NCBI GenBank assembly: GCA_017397605.1
Contig: JAFQII010000089.1
Span: 1-5,989, forward strand
Origin: Clostridia bacterium
GTDB taxonomy: Bacteria; Bacillota; Clostridia; Oscillospirales; CAG-382
Length of the DNA: 5,989 nucleotides
Direction: 5' to 3'
The notes beneath the pieces were generated by a model. The model was not told where the DNA came from and did not search any database. It saw nothing but the letters and a program-made list of their open reading frames with translations. A program made the translations under genes and the position numbers. Of the stretch, positions 1 to 4,643 are shown in pieces. Within the stretch, counting starts at the first letter, position 1; every line of letters begins with the position of its first letter.

Positions 1-13
1 CTATTATATCACA

Positions 14-40
14 AAACCTCAGAAAATCAATCTGAGGTTT
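14..40 (-). terminator. Rho-independent terminator-like hairpin, possibly bidirectional
   Basis: A perfect 10-bp stem (AAACCTCAGA at 14-23 with TCTGAGGTTT at 31-40) closes a 7-nt loop. Read on the minus strand it lies 67 nt past the stop codon of the membrane protein gene and runs into TTTTGTGATAT, a short U-rich tail. Read on the plus strand it is followed by CTGTCTTTTC, so it could also end a transcript entering from the left. The stem is only moderately GC-rich and neither tail is a clean U run, so the direction is uncertain. Confidence 0.6.
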
Positions 41-107
41 CTGTCTTTTCCGGCGGTAGGTAAATCTGTCCTTTAGGGTACAACCCTATCGACGCAGTCC
101 CTTTTAT
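41..107. other. Short non-coding spacer with a small hairpin
   Basis: No open frame of note lies between the terminator-like hairpin and the end of the membrane protein gene. A small perfect dyad, TAGGGT (74-79) and ACCCTA (83-88) around a 3-nt loop, would be part of the 3' untranslated region of the minus-strand transcript. It is too short to call a terminator and has no T run. I see nothing else here. Confidence 0.4.
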
Positions 108-836
108 TCAATGTTTCATGTCCCATTTTGCTTTATATTCATAGCAATCAAAGGGGAAAACGTACACGCGGGTACGTTGCTCGACCTGTTCGACGGGCGT
201 GCCGTCAAACTCGTGCGTTCTGTCCCAGACGATGATTTCGTACAGCAACGCTTCGTAGCGCTCGCTTCCGCGCGCGGGGATTCCGCCGCCGTCGTTGTAG
301 CGCGTTTTTTGGTTCGGGATAAGCAATACCGCAAGCGTGATGCACACTGTCAGGCATACCGCACAGACGCGAAGCCATTTTTGGTTCCTGCCGATTTTTT
401 TGACGATCCAACCGCCTGCAAACGGCAAAAGGCTCAGCACACCAAACGCAAGCGACAGTTTTTGCAGTTTGCCAAACATATCCGTCGCGCTCCAAGGATA
501 CGCAGGGTCAACCCAATACTGCCCTGCCATCGACACGATCGCCAAAACGGCAAGCACAATGGTCAAAATCGACGCAAAGCGGTCAAACGCTTTGTCTGCG
601 ACCTCGCGTGTTCCCTCACGCAACTGCAACAGATGCTTGACTTCAACCGTCGCGGCAAGCACGGGAACAACCGCCTGCAAAGCCGCAATACCGCCAAACA
701 TCCAGATCAAGACCCACCAAGGCTCATCGACCGACGCGACCGTCATCACAACCAAGCAAGCCAAGATCAGCACGCCGTACACGGCAAACACGATGCGAAA
801 CGGTTTTTGATACTTTGAGATGCGTTTTTCTTCCAT
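108..836 (-). CDS. Five-helix integral membrane protein of unknown function
   Basis: I do not recognise the family of this 242-residue protein. The frame extends 17 codons further upstream, but the ATG at 836 is preferred because an ideal AAGGAGGG site (844-851) lies 7 nt before it, and the longer start would lie on top of the promoter -35 box. Predicted transmembrane helices are at about residues 14-34, 40-64, 87-105, 127-146 and 154-173. Positive charges at the N-terminus (EEKRISKYQK), in the loop at 65-86 and at KKIGRNQK (146-153) fit the positive-inside rule with the N-terminus in the cytoplasm. With five helices, the 69-residue C-terminal tail (174-242) would be outside; it is rich in acidic and aromatic residues. 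There is no cleavable signal peptide and no recognisable catalytic motif. It is transcribed alone, divergently from the spoIIA operon. A sporulation link is possible from position only. Confidence 0.8.
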   Translation of the reverse strand: MEEKRISKYQKPFRIVFAVYGVLILACLVVMTVASVDEPWWVLIWMFGGIAALQAVVPVLAATVEVKHLLQLREGTREVADKAFDRFASILTIVLAVLAIVSMAGQYWVDPAYPWSATDMFGKLQKLSLAFGVLSLLPFAGGWIVKKIGRNQKWLRVCAVCLTVCITLAVLLIPNQKTRYNDGGGIPARGSERYEALLYEIIVWDRTHEFDGTPVEQVEQRTRVYVFPFDCYEYKAKWDMKH

Positions 837-857
837 ATGCTTTCCCTCCTTGATTGC

Positions 858-887
858 AGTATAGCAGACGGATATATGCACTGTCAA
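858..887 (-). promoter_or_regulatory. Sigma-A-type promoter for the membrane protein gene
   Basis: On the minus strand a perfect -35 TTGACA (882-887) is followed after 18 nt by TATACT (858-863). The -10 is preceded by TGC, giving an extended -10 (TGnTATACT). Transcription would start near 851, so the leader is very short and begins at or just before the AAGGAGGG ribosome binding site (844-851). The match to the vegetative consensus is strong, but the start site is inferred. Confidence 0.7.
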
Positions 888-942
888 GAAACAAATTTTT
901 AAATTTCCGTTACACGCTTTGACAAAATCGGCGTGTCTTTTT

Positions 943-951
943 TGTTATACT
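943..951 (+). promoter_or_regulatory. Candidate extended -10 promoter for the spoIIA operon
   Basis: TGT followed directly by TATACT (946-951) forms an extended -10 hexamer upstream of spoIIAA, and a start near 958 would leave a short leader that includes the ribosome binding site. A perfect TTGACA occurs at 919-924, but the 21-nt spacing is too long for an ordinary sigma-A promoter. In Bacillus subtilis the spoIIA operon is read by sigma-H under Spo0A control; I see no convincing sigma-H -35/-10 pair here. TGACAAA at 920-926 differs by one base from the 0A-box core TGNCGAA, which is weak support for Spo0A binding. Confidence 0.4.
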
Positions 952-981
952 GCAATTACACAGGAAGGAAGTGCGATACAA

Positions 982-1314
982 ATGACGTTTTCGACCGAAA
1001 AAAACGGGGACAAACTGCGGATCCGCCTGCACGGCGAAGTCGATCATCACAACGCGGCGGAAGTGCGCGTGCGAATCGACCGCATTCTCGATACCGAGCA
1101 GCCCGCCGTCTTTTATTTCAACCTCTCCGGCGTAACCTTTTGCGACTCGTCGGGTTTGGGGCTGGTGATGGGGCGTATGCGCAAATGCGCACAGCTCGAC
1201 GCGGTTCTGATCGTGGAGTCGCCCTCGGAAGCGGTTATCAAAATACTCAACATTGCGGGCATGGACAAGCTGATCCGCATCGAAAGGAGCAACGGAAATG
1301 GCAAAGCGAGCTGA
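982..1314 (+). CDS. spoIIAA: Anti-sigma-F factor antagonist SpoIIAA (STAS domain)
   Basis: This 110-residue protein is a single STAS domain, close to the usual length of SpoIIAA (about 116). In its unphosphorylated form SpoIIAA binds SpoIIAB and releases sigma-F in the forespore; SpoIIAB phosphorylates it and the SpoIIE phosphatase reactivates it. The diagnostic GEVDHHNAAEV (18-28) matches the GELDHH segment of Bacillus SpoIIAA, and the phosphorylation loop is CDSSGLGLVMGR (54-65), with Ser56 equivalent to Bacillus Ser58. The C-terminal part, MDKLIRIERS (94-103), also fits. The ATG at 982 is chosen because the frame further upstream would start within the promoter; the AGGAAGGA site at 962-969 is spaced slightly long (12 nt). 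The end overlaps spoIIAB by 17 nt, which suggests translational coupling. Confidence 0.96.
   Translation: MTFSTEKNGDKLRIRLHGEVDHHNAAEVRVRIDRILDTEQPAVFYFNLSGVTFCDSSGLGLVMGRMRKCAQLDAVLIVESPSEAVIKILNIAGMDKLIRIERSNGNGKAS
1283..1289 (+). promoter_or_regulatory. Ribosome binding site of spoIIAB inside spoIIAA
   Basis: AAAGGAG lies 8 nt before the ATG at 1298 and within the last codons of spoIIAA. It fixes the spoIIAB start and means that ribosomes finishing spoIIAA pass over this site. Confidence 0.75.
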
Positions 1315-1756
1315 TCCGATCAAAAACAGCATGAAATGCGTTTTTCCTGCCAAGAGCATCAACGAAAGTTTTGCGCGCATGGCGGTTTCTGCATTCGTCT
1401 CGCAGTTAGACCCGCCCGTGAGCGTTTTGGCAGAGCTCAAAACGGCAGTCAGCGAAGCGGTGACAAACTGCATCGTGCATGCCTACAGACACGAGCCCGA
1501 CAAGGGTTCCTGCCTGATTTACATAAGCGCCGCTTACACCGTGGGCGGCAATCTCAAAATCGCCGTCAAGGACAAGGGTGCAGGCATCGCGGACATTGCG
1601 CTGGCGCGCACGCCTTTGTACACGACGGATGCCGAGGGCGAGCGGAGCGGCATGGGCTTTACGGTCATGGAGAGCTTTGTCGACCGTGTGCGCGTACGCT
1701 CTGCGCCCATGAAAGGAACGACGGTCATTTTGGAAAAACGTTTGGATGTCAAATGA
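1298..1756 (+). CDS. spoIIAB: Anti-sigma-F factor and serine kinase SpoIIAB
   Basis: A 152-residue GHKL-fold ATPase that binds sigma-F in the predivisional and mother cell, keeping it inactive, and phosphorylates SpoIIAA on serine. The N box is ELKTAVSEAVTNCIVHAY (46-63), with Glu53 as the likely catalytic base and Asn57 as the magnesium ligand (Glu46 and Asn50 in Bacillus subtilis). The G1 box is DKGAGI (92-97), the G2 box ERSGMGF (115-121), and GTT (140-142) closes the ATP site. NESFAR (22-27) carries Arg27, equivalent to Bacillus Arg20, which lies at the sigma-F/SpoIIAA interface. It has about seven extra N-terminal residues compared with the Bacillus protein, but the strong ribosome binding site supports this start. 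It overlaps spoIIAA by 17 nt and sigF by 4 nt (ATGA). All key residues are intact, so it should be active. Confidence 0.97.
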   Translation: MAKRADPIKNSMKCVFPAKSINESFARMAVSAFVSQLDPPVSVLAELKTAVSEAVTNCIVHAYRHEPDKGSCLIYISAAYTVGGNLKIAVKDKGAGIADIALARTPLYTTDAEGERSGMGFTVMESFVDRVRVRSAPMKGTTVILEKRLDVK

Positions 1757-2445
1757 ATTCCCCCGAGCTGCTCACGCGCGCCCGTGCGGGCGACGCGGCC
1801 GCGGAAGAAACGCTGATGCGGGAAAACATGGGGCTTGTCAAGTCCGTAGCGGCGCGCTTTTTGGGGCGCGGCACGGAGTTTGAGGACTTATGCCAGCTCG
1901 GTTCGATCGGAATGCTCAAGGCGATCCGCAATTTTGACACGTCCTACGGAACCGCCTTTTCGACCTACGCCGTGCCGTTGATCATCGGCGAGATCAAGCG
2001 GTTTTTGCGCGACGACGGCATGATCAAGGTCAGCCGCGAGCTGCGGCAAAAGGGTGCGTTCCTTTTGCGCCGCAAGGAAGAATTCACCTCCGAGCACGGG
2101 CGCGAGCCGACGGTCACGGAGCTTGCGGAGTTTTGCGGCTGTTCGGTGGAAGAAGCGGTCGAGGGCTTAGACGCGGGCAACGCCGTTCTCTCTTTTTCCG
2201 AGCCCGTGGGCGAACGTGCTTTGGAGGACCTGATCGGCACGGACAACATCGACGAGCTTTGCGAGCGCGAGGCGTTGCGGCAAGCCGTTCTCGACCTGCC
2301 TGCCGAAGAAAAGCAGTTGGTGCTCTTGCGCTTTTACCGCGGGTACTCCCAGCAAAAAGCAGGCGAGGTGCTCGGCATGACGCAGGTCAAGGTGAGCAGG
2401 ACGGAGAAAAAGATCTTGGAAAAGCTGCGGCGGATGTTGGAGTGA
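1753..2445 (+). CDS. sigF: RNA polymerase sporulation sigma factor sigma-F
   Basis: A 230-residue sigma-70 family factor that directs early forespore transcription. Region 2 runs from about residue 24 to 95 and contains the core-binding and -10-recognition segments, including FEDLCQLGSIGMLKAIRNFD (43-62), FSTYAVPLIIGEIKRFLRDD (69-88) and IKVSR (91-95), which closely resemble Bacillus sigma-F. A region 3 helix-turn-helix lies at about 96-145 and the region 4 helix-turn-helix at about 180-228, with the recognition stretch GYSQQKAGEVLGMTQVKVSR (197-216). The protein is about 25 residues shorter than Bacillus sigma-F, all at the variable N-terminus. The ATG overlaps the spoIIAB stop (ATGA) and no strong ribosome binding site precedes it, so translation is probably coupled to spoIIAB. 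Placement directly after spoIIAA and spoIIAB separates it from the similar sigma-G, sigma-E and sigma-B. No further gene follows it in the operon. Confidence 0.96.
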   Translation: MNSPELLTRARAGDAAAEETLMRENMGLVKSVAARFLGRGTEFEDLCQLGSIGMLKAIRNFDTSYGTAFSTYAVPLIIGEIKRFLRDDGMIKVSRELRQKGAFLLRRKEEFTSEHGREPTVTELAEFCGCSVEEAVEGLDAGNAVLSFSEPVGERALEDLIGTDNIDELCEREALRQAVLDLPAEEKQLVLLRFYRGYSQQKAGEVLGMTQVKVSRTEKKILEKLRRMLE

Positions 2446-2454
2446 GGGAGGACG

Positions 2455-2492
2455 CCAAAGGGGTGTTCTTTTGAAAAAGAACACCCCTTTGG
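2455..2492 (+). terminator. 18-bp hairpin just after sigF
   Basis: CCAAAGGGGTGTTCTTTT (2455-2472) and its exact complement (2475-2492) form a very stable hairpin that begins 9 nt after the sigF stop. It lacks the downstream U run of a classic intrinsic terminator (GGAAACCCC follows), so it may act as a 3'-end stabiliser or a weak terminator. It is also the left outer hairpin of the composite element. Confidence 0.4.
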
Positions 2493-2513
2493 AAACCCCA
2501 AGAAAACTGATTG

Positions 2514-2533
2514 CCCGATACTGTCGTATCGGG
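2514..2533. repeat. Inner left hairpin of the composite element
   Basis: CCCGATAC (2514-2521) and GTATCGGG (2526-2533) form a perfect 8-bp stem with loop TGTC. Its inverted counterpart is the hairpin at 2541-2560. The stem sequences differ but pairing is kept in both. Confidence 0.65.
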
Positions 2534-2540
2534 AGGGAAA

Positions 2541-2560
2541 CCGAAAACGTCAGTTTTCGG
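2541..2560. repeat. Inner right hairpin of the composite element
   Basis: CCGAAAAC (2541-2548) and GTTTTCGG (2553-2560) form a perfect 8-bp stem with loop GTCA. TCAGTTTTC (2550-2558), part of this stem, can instead pair with GAAAACTGA at 2502-2510, enclosing the inner left hairpin. Confidence 0.65.
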
Positions 2561-2582
2561 CATAAGGTTTTCGGGGGTTTTT

Positions 2583-2612
2583 AGGGGGTGCTTTTTTCCA
2601 AAAGCACCCCCT
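2583..2612 (-). terminator. 13-bp hairpin just after rarA
   Basis: AGGGGGTGCTTTT (2583-2595) and AAAAGCACCCCCT (2600-2612) form a perfect, GC-rich stem with a 4-nt loop. On the minus strand it begins 7 nt after the rarA stop and is the likely 3' end of the der-plsY-rarA transcript. The minus-strand sequence after it is AAAAACCCCC, not a U run. For plus-strand transcripts it is followed by GAATCTCTTATCCTTTTA, which is mildly T-rich. Terminator function is therefore likely from position but not from a canonical tail. Confidence 0.45.
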
Positions 2613-2619
2613 GAATCTC

Positions 2620-3849
2620 TTATCCTTTTATCTTCTTCCAGTACTCCTCAGCGGCGCGCTCGGTTTTGTTTTCGCCGCATTTGTAGAACGTACTGCCGAC
2701 GAGATCGTCGGGCAGGTATTGCTGGCGCACCCAATGGTTGGGGAACGCATGCGGATAGCGGTAGCCGCCTTCCGAGCCGGGACGGTTCTGGTCGCGCAGA
2801 TGCGCAGGAACCTCGGGCCCCTTGCCTGCTTCCACAGCCGCCCAAGCCGCATCGATCGCGGATTCTCCGCTGTTGGATTTGGGAGCGGTCGCAAGCAGAA
2901 TCACTGCGTCCGCAAGCGGAATGCGGGCTTCGGGCAACCCCACCTGCAAGGCGATGTCGATGCAGGATTTGGCAAAGATCACCGCGTTGGGATACGCAAG
3001 TCCAATGTCCTCCGCCGCGCAGACCGAAATGCGTCTGCACGCCGAAATGAGGTCGCCGCCTGCGAGGATACGCGCGAGATAAAACACCGCCGCGTCGGGA
3101 TCGGAGCCGCGAATGGATTTTTGCAATGCCGACAGCAGATCGTAATGCGACTGGCCGTCGCGGTCGTAGCGCATGCCCGAGCGCTGTACCAGCTCCCGTG
3201 CGAGTTCTTCGGAAATCTCCGTTTCCGAAGCGTAATAGCAGTTTTCCAGCGAGCCGATCGCTTTGCGCACATCGCCGCCGCAACCGTATGCGAGCACATC
3301 AAGCGCCTCGTCGGTGACCGTCTTGGCGTTTGCAAAATCCGCATTGAGGATATCAAACGCACGGCGCAGACCGGGGATCAATTCCTTTGGCTCGACAGGC
3401 TTGAACTCAAACACAGAAGAACGCGACAGCAACGCGGAGTAGATCGCAAAATACGGGTTTTCCGTCGTGGAGCAGATCAGCGTTACACGCCCGTCCTCGA
3501 CGTACTCCAACAGCGATTGCTGTTGTTTTTTGTTAAAATACTGAATCTCGTCGATGTACAGCAGAATCCCGTCCGTGCCGTGCATGATCCCGCCCGAAGC
3601 GTTTAGGATCTCCTTGACGTCGGAGATCGACGCGGTCGTCGCGTTGAGCTTGTAGAACTCGCGCCCAAAGCGTTTTGCGATCAAGTCGGCGGTTGTGGTC
3701 TTACCCGTCCCCGCAGGGCCGTAGAAGATCAGAGACGGCAAATGTCCGCTGTCGAGAATGCGCCGCAAGGGCGCATTTTTGGAAAGCAAATGCGTCTGTC
3801 CGCATATTTCGTCAAAATTTGTAGGTCTTACACGGTCCGCAAGCGGCAT
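2620..3849 (-). CDS. rarA: Replication-associated recombination protein A (RarA/MgsA, AAA+ ATPase)
   Basis: A 409-residue AAA+ ATPase of the RarA/MgsA/WRNIP1 family, relatives of clamp-loader subunits that act at stalled replication forks. The AAA+ core spans about 1-205: Walker A GPAGTGKT (44-51), Walker B LLYIDE (96-101), sensor 1 STTENP (127-132), likely arginine finger Arg143 in LLSRSS (140-145), and sensor 2 Arg195 in GGDVRKAIGSLE (191-202). The C-terminal helical and tetramerisation region carries the family signatures AAEDIGLAYPNA (278-289), PKSNSGESAID (323-333), VPAHLRD (347-353), YRYPHAFPNHWVRQQYLPDD (363-382) and FYKCGENKTE (388-397). The Walker B is followed by IQYFNK where many homologues have IHRFNK. 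The N-terminus is short but begins at the usual LADRVRPTNFDE start of the fold. GGGAGGA (3858-3864) supports the ATG. It is last in the operon, 21 nt after plsY. Confident call. Confidence 0.95.
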   Translation of the reverse strand: MPLADRVRPTNFDEICGQTHLLSKNAPLRRILDSGHLPSLIFYGPAGTGKTTTADLIAKRFGREFYKLNATTASISDVKEILNASGGIMHGTDGILLYIDEIQYFNKKQQQSLLEYVEDGRVTLICSTTENPYFAIYSALLSRSSVFEFKPVEPKELIPGLRRAFDILNADFANAKTVTDEALDVLAYGCGGDVRKAIGSLENCYYASETEISEELARELVQRSGMRYDRDGQSHYDLLSALQKSIRGSDPDAAVFYLARILAGGDLISACRRISVCAAEDIGLAYPNAVIFAKSCIDIALQVGLPEARIPLADAVILLATAPKSNSGESAIDAAWAAVEAGKGPEVPAHLRDQNRPGSEGGYRYPHAFPNHWVRQQYLPDDLVGSTFYKCGENKTERAAEEYWKKIKG

Positions 3850-3870
3850 GACGCAGTTCCTCCCGTATGA

Positions 3871-4641
3871 TTATTTGGATTCTTTCTTTTTGAACGACAA
3901 TTTGTTTTCTCTGCCTTCAAACAGACGGCGGATATTGGTGCGGTGCATAAAGATCAAAAGCATGCCGATAAACACCGAAAATCCGACCGCAGGCAGAGAC
4001 GGCGGAACACCGCGCATCATGGCGCTGACGTACACAATTCCCGGCAGGGCAAAGCCGCCGATGATCGAGCCGAGCGAAACGTAACGTGTAATACCTACCG
4101 TTGCAACAAAGATGATAAATGCGATCAAAAACACCTGCCAGTCGATCATCAGAACCATCGTCGCCGCGGTCAAAACGCCCTTGCCGCCGCGGAAATGGTA
4201 GAAGATCGGCGCAATATGGCCGAGCATGCAGAACACGCCCGCAAAATATGCACCCAGCTCGCCAAAGACGAGGATGCCGATCAGCACGGAGACAAACTGC
4301 TTGAGCACGTCGCCGACAAGCGTCAGAATCGCACCCTGCTTGCCGAACACGCGTCCCATGTTGGTCAGACCTGCGTTGCCCGAGCCGTAGTTGCGGATAT
4401 CATCGTGAAACTTGTATTTGGAGACAATGATCGCGGCGTTGAGGCTTCCCAACAGATACGGCACGATACAGCAAAGCAGCAAGCCGACGCCAAAGATCAG
4501 CGCAGCGGCCACGTCTGCACCGGACTCCAGCAATTCACCGTGATACCAGCTCATAAAGCCCTGAAAAGACTCGGTGTCCTTGAGTCCAAGCTTTTCGGCA
4601 AGGCCGATCACACCCCAAAGCCATTCAAAAAACTGAAGCAT
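3871..4641 (-). CDS. plsY: Acyl-phosphate--glycerol-3-phosphate acyltransferase PlsY, with N-terminal extension
   Basis: PlsY is an integral membrane enzyme that transfers an acyl group from acyl-phosphate (made by PlsX) to glycerol 3-phosphate, giving lysophosphatidic acid for phospholipid synthesis. Family motifs are present: GSLNAAIIVSK (65-75), GSGNAGLTNMGR (86-97), GHIAPIFYHFRGGKGV (141-156) and the C-terminal HRTNIRRLFEGRENKL (233-248). Helices lie at about 46-66, 104-124, 126-147, 158-182, 187-210 and 215-233. At 256 residues it is longer than the usual 190-215; the extra length is mostly the first 40-45 residues, which contain an amphipathic stretch and an acidic segment (FEWLWGVIGL, then ESGAD). 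No internal start with a good ribosome site is obvious, and the ATG used here lies 2 nt after the der stop with AAGGGAG overlapping the end of der. Downstream is rarA rather than the more usual gpsA. Confidence 0.94.
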   Translation of the reverse strand: MLQFFEWLWGVIGLAEKLGLKDTESFQGFMSWYHGELLESGADVAAALIFGVGLLLCCIVPYLLGSLNAAIIVSKYKFHDDIRNYGSGNAGLTNMGRVFGKQGAILTLVGDVLKQFVSVLIGILVFGELGAYFAGVFCMLGHIAPIFYHFRGGKGVLTAATMVLMIDWQVFLIAFIIFVATVGITRYVSLGSIIGGFALPGIVYVSAMMRGVPPSLPAVGFSVFIGMLLIFMHRTNIRRLFEGRENKLSFKKKESK

Positions 4642-4643
4642 AC

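Larger units (their letters stand above)
2455..2612. repeat. Composite palindromic element: inverted dimer of a two-hairpin unit
   Basis: This element fills nearly all of the 174-nt gap between the convergent sigF and rarA genes. It contains four perfect hairpins: 2455-2492, 2514-2533, 2541-2560 and 2583-2612. Its left half aligns with the reverse complement of its right half. The outer hairpins share GGGGTG-TTTT-AAAA-CACCCC. Both are followed inward by AAACCCC and GAAAAC (2493-2499 and 2502-2507; partners GTTTTC 2567-2572 and GGGGTTT 2574-2580), then TGCC (2512-2515; partner GGCA 2559-2562), then an inner hairpin of the form GA-AC-TGNC-GT-TCGG. The halves can therefore also pair across the whole element. 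It may be a REP- or MITE-like repeat, a two-way transcription stop, or both. Copy number elsewhere in the genome cannot be seen here. Confidence 0.75.

Noticed and set aside
111..818. Plus-strand open frame (235 codons) opposite the membrane protein gene
   Set aside because: The minus-strand frame has a clear promoter, an ideal ribosome site and plausible helices with correct charge bias. The plus-strand product is a basic, low-information shadow.
1336..1752. An upstream extension of sigF giving a 369-residue fusion protein
   Set aside because: The added 139 residues are an out-of-frame reading of spoIIAB (Arg/His/Gly-rich). The ATG at 1753 starts exactly where sigma-F similarity begins and overlaps the spoIIAB stop.
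2455..2612. A CRISPR array or riboswitch in the hairpin-rich gap
   Set aside because: The repeats are inverted rather than direct, with no regular spacers. The element follows stop codons on both sides rather than preceding a gene.
2511..3050. A 179-codon plus-strand frame starting within the palindromic element
   Set aside because: It runs antisense through the rarA 3' half, has no ribosome site and has no recognisable domain. There is no sign of a transposase or other protein encoded by the element itself.
2719..3606. Plus-strand open frame (295 codons) opposite rarA
   Set aside because: Antisense shadow of a well-supported RarA; the composition is Arg/Ala/Gly-rich with no domain signature.
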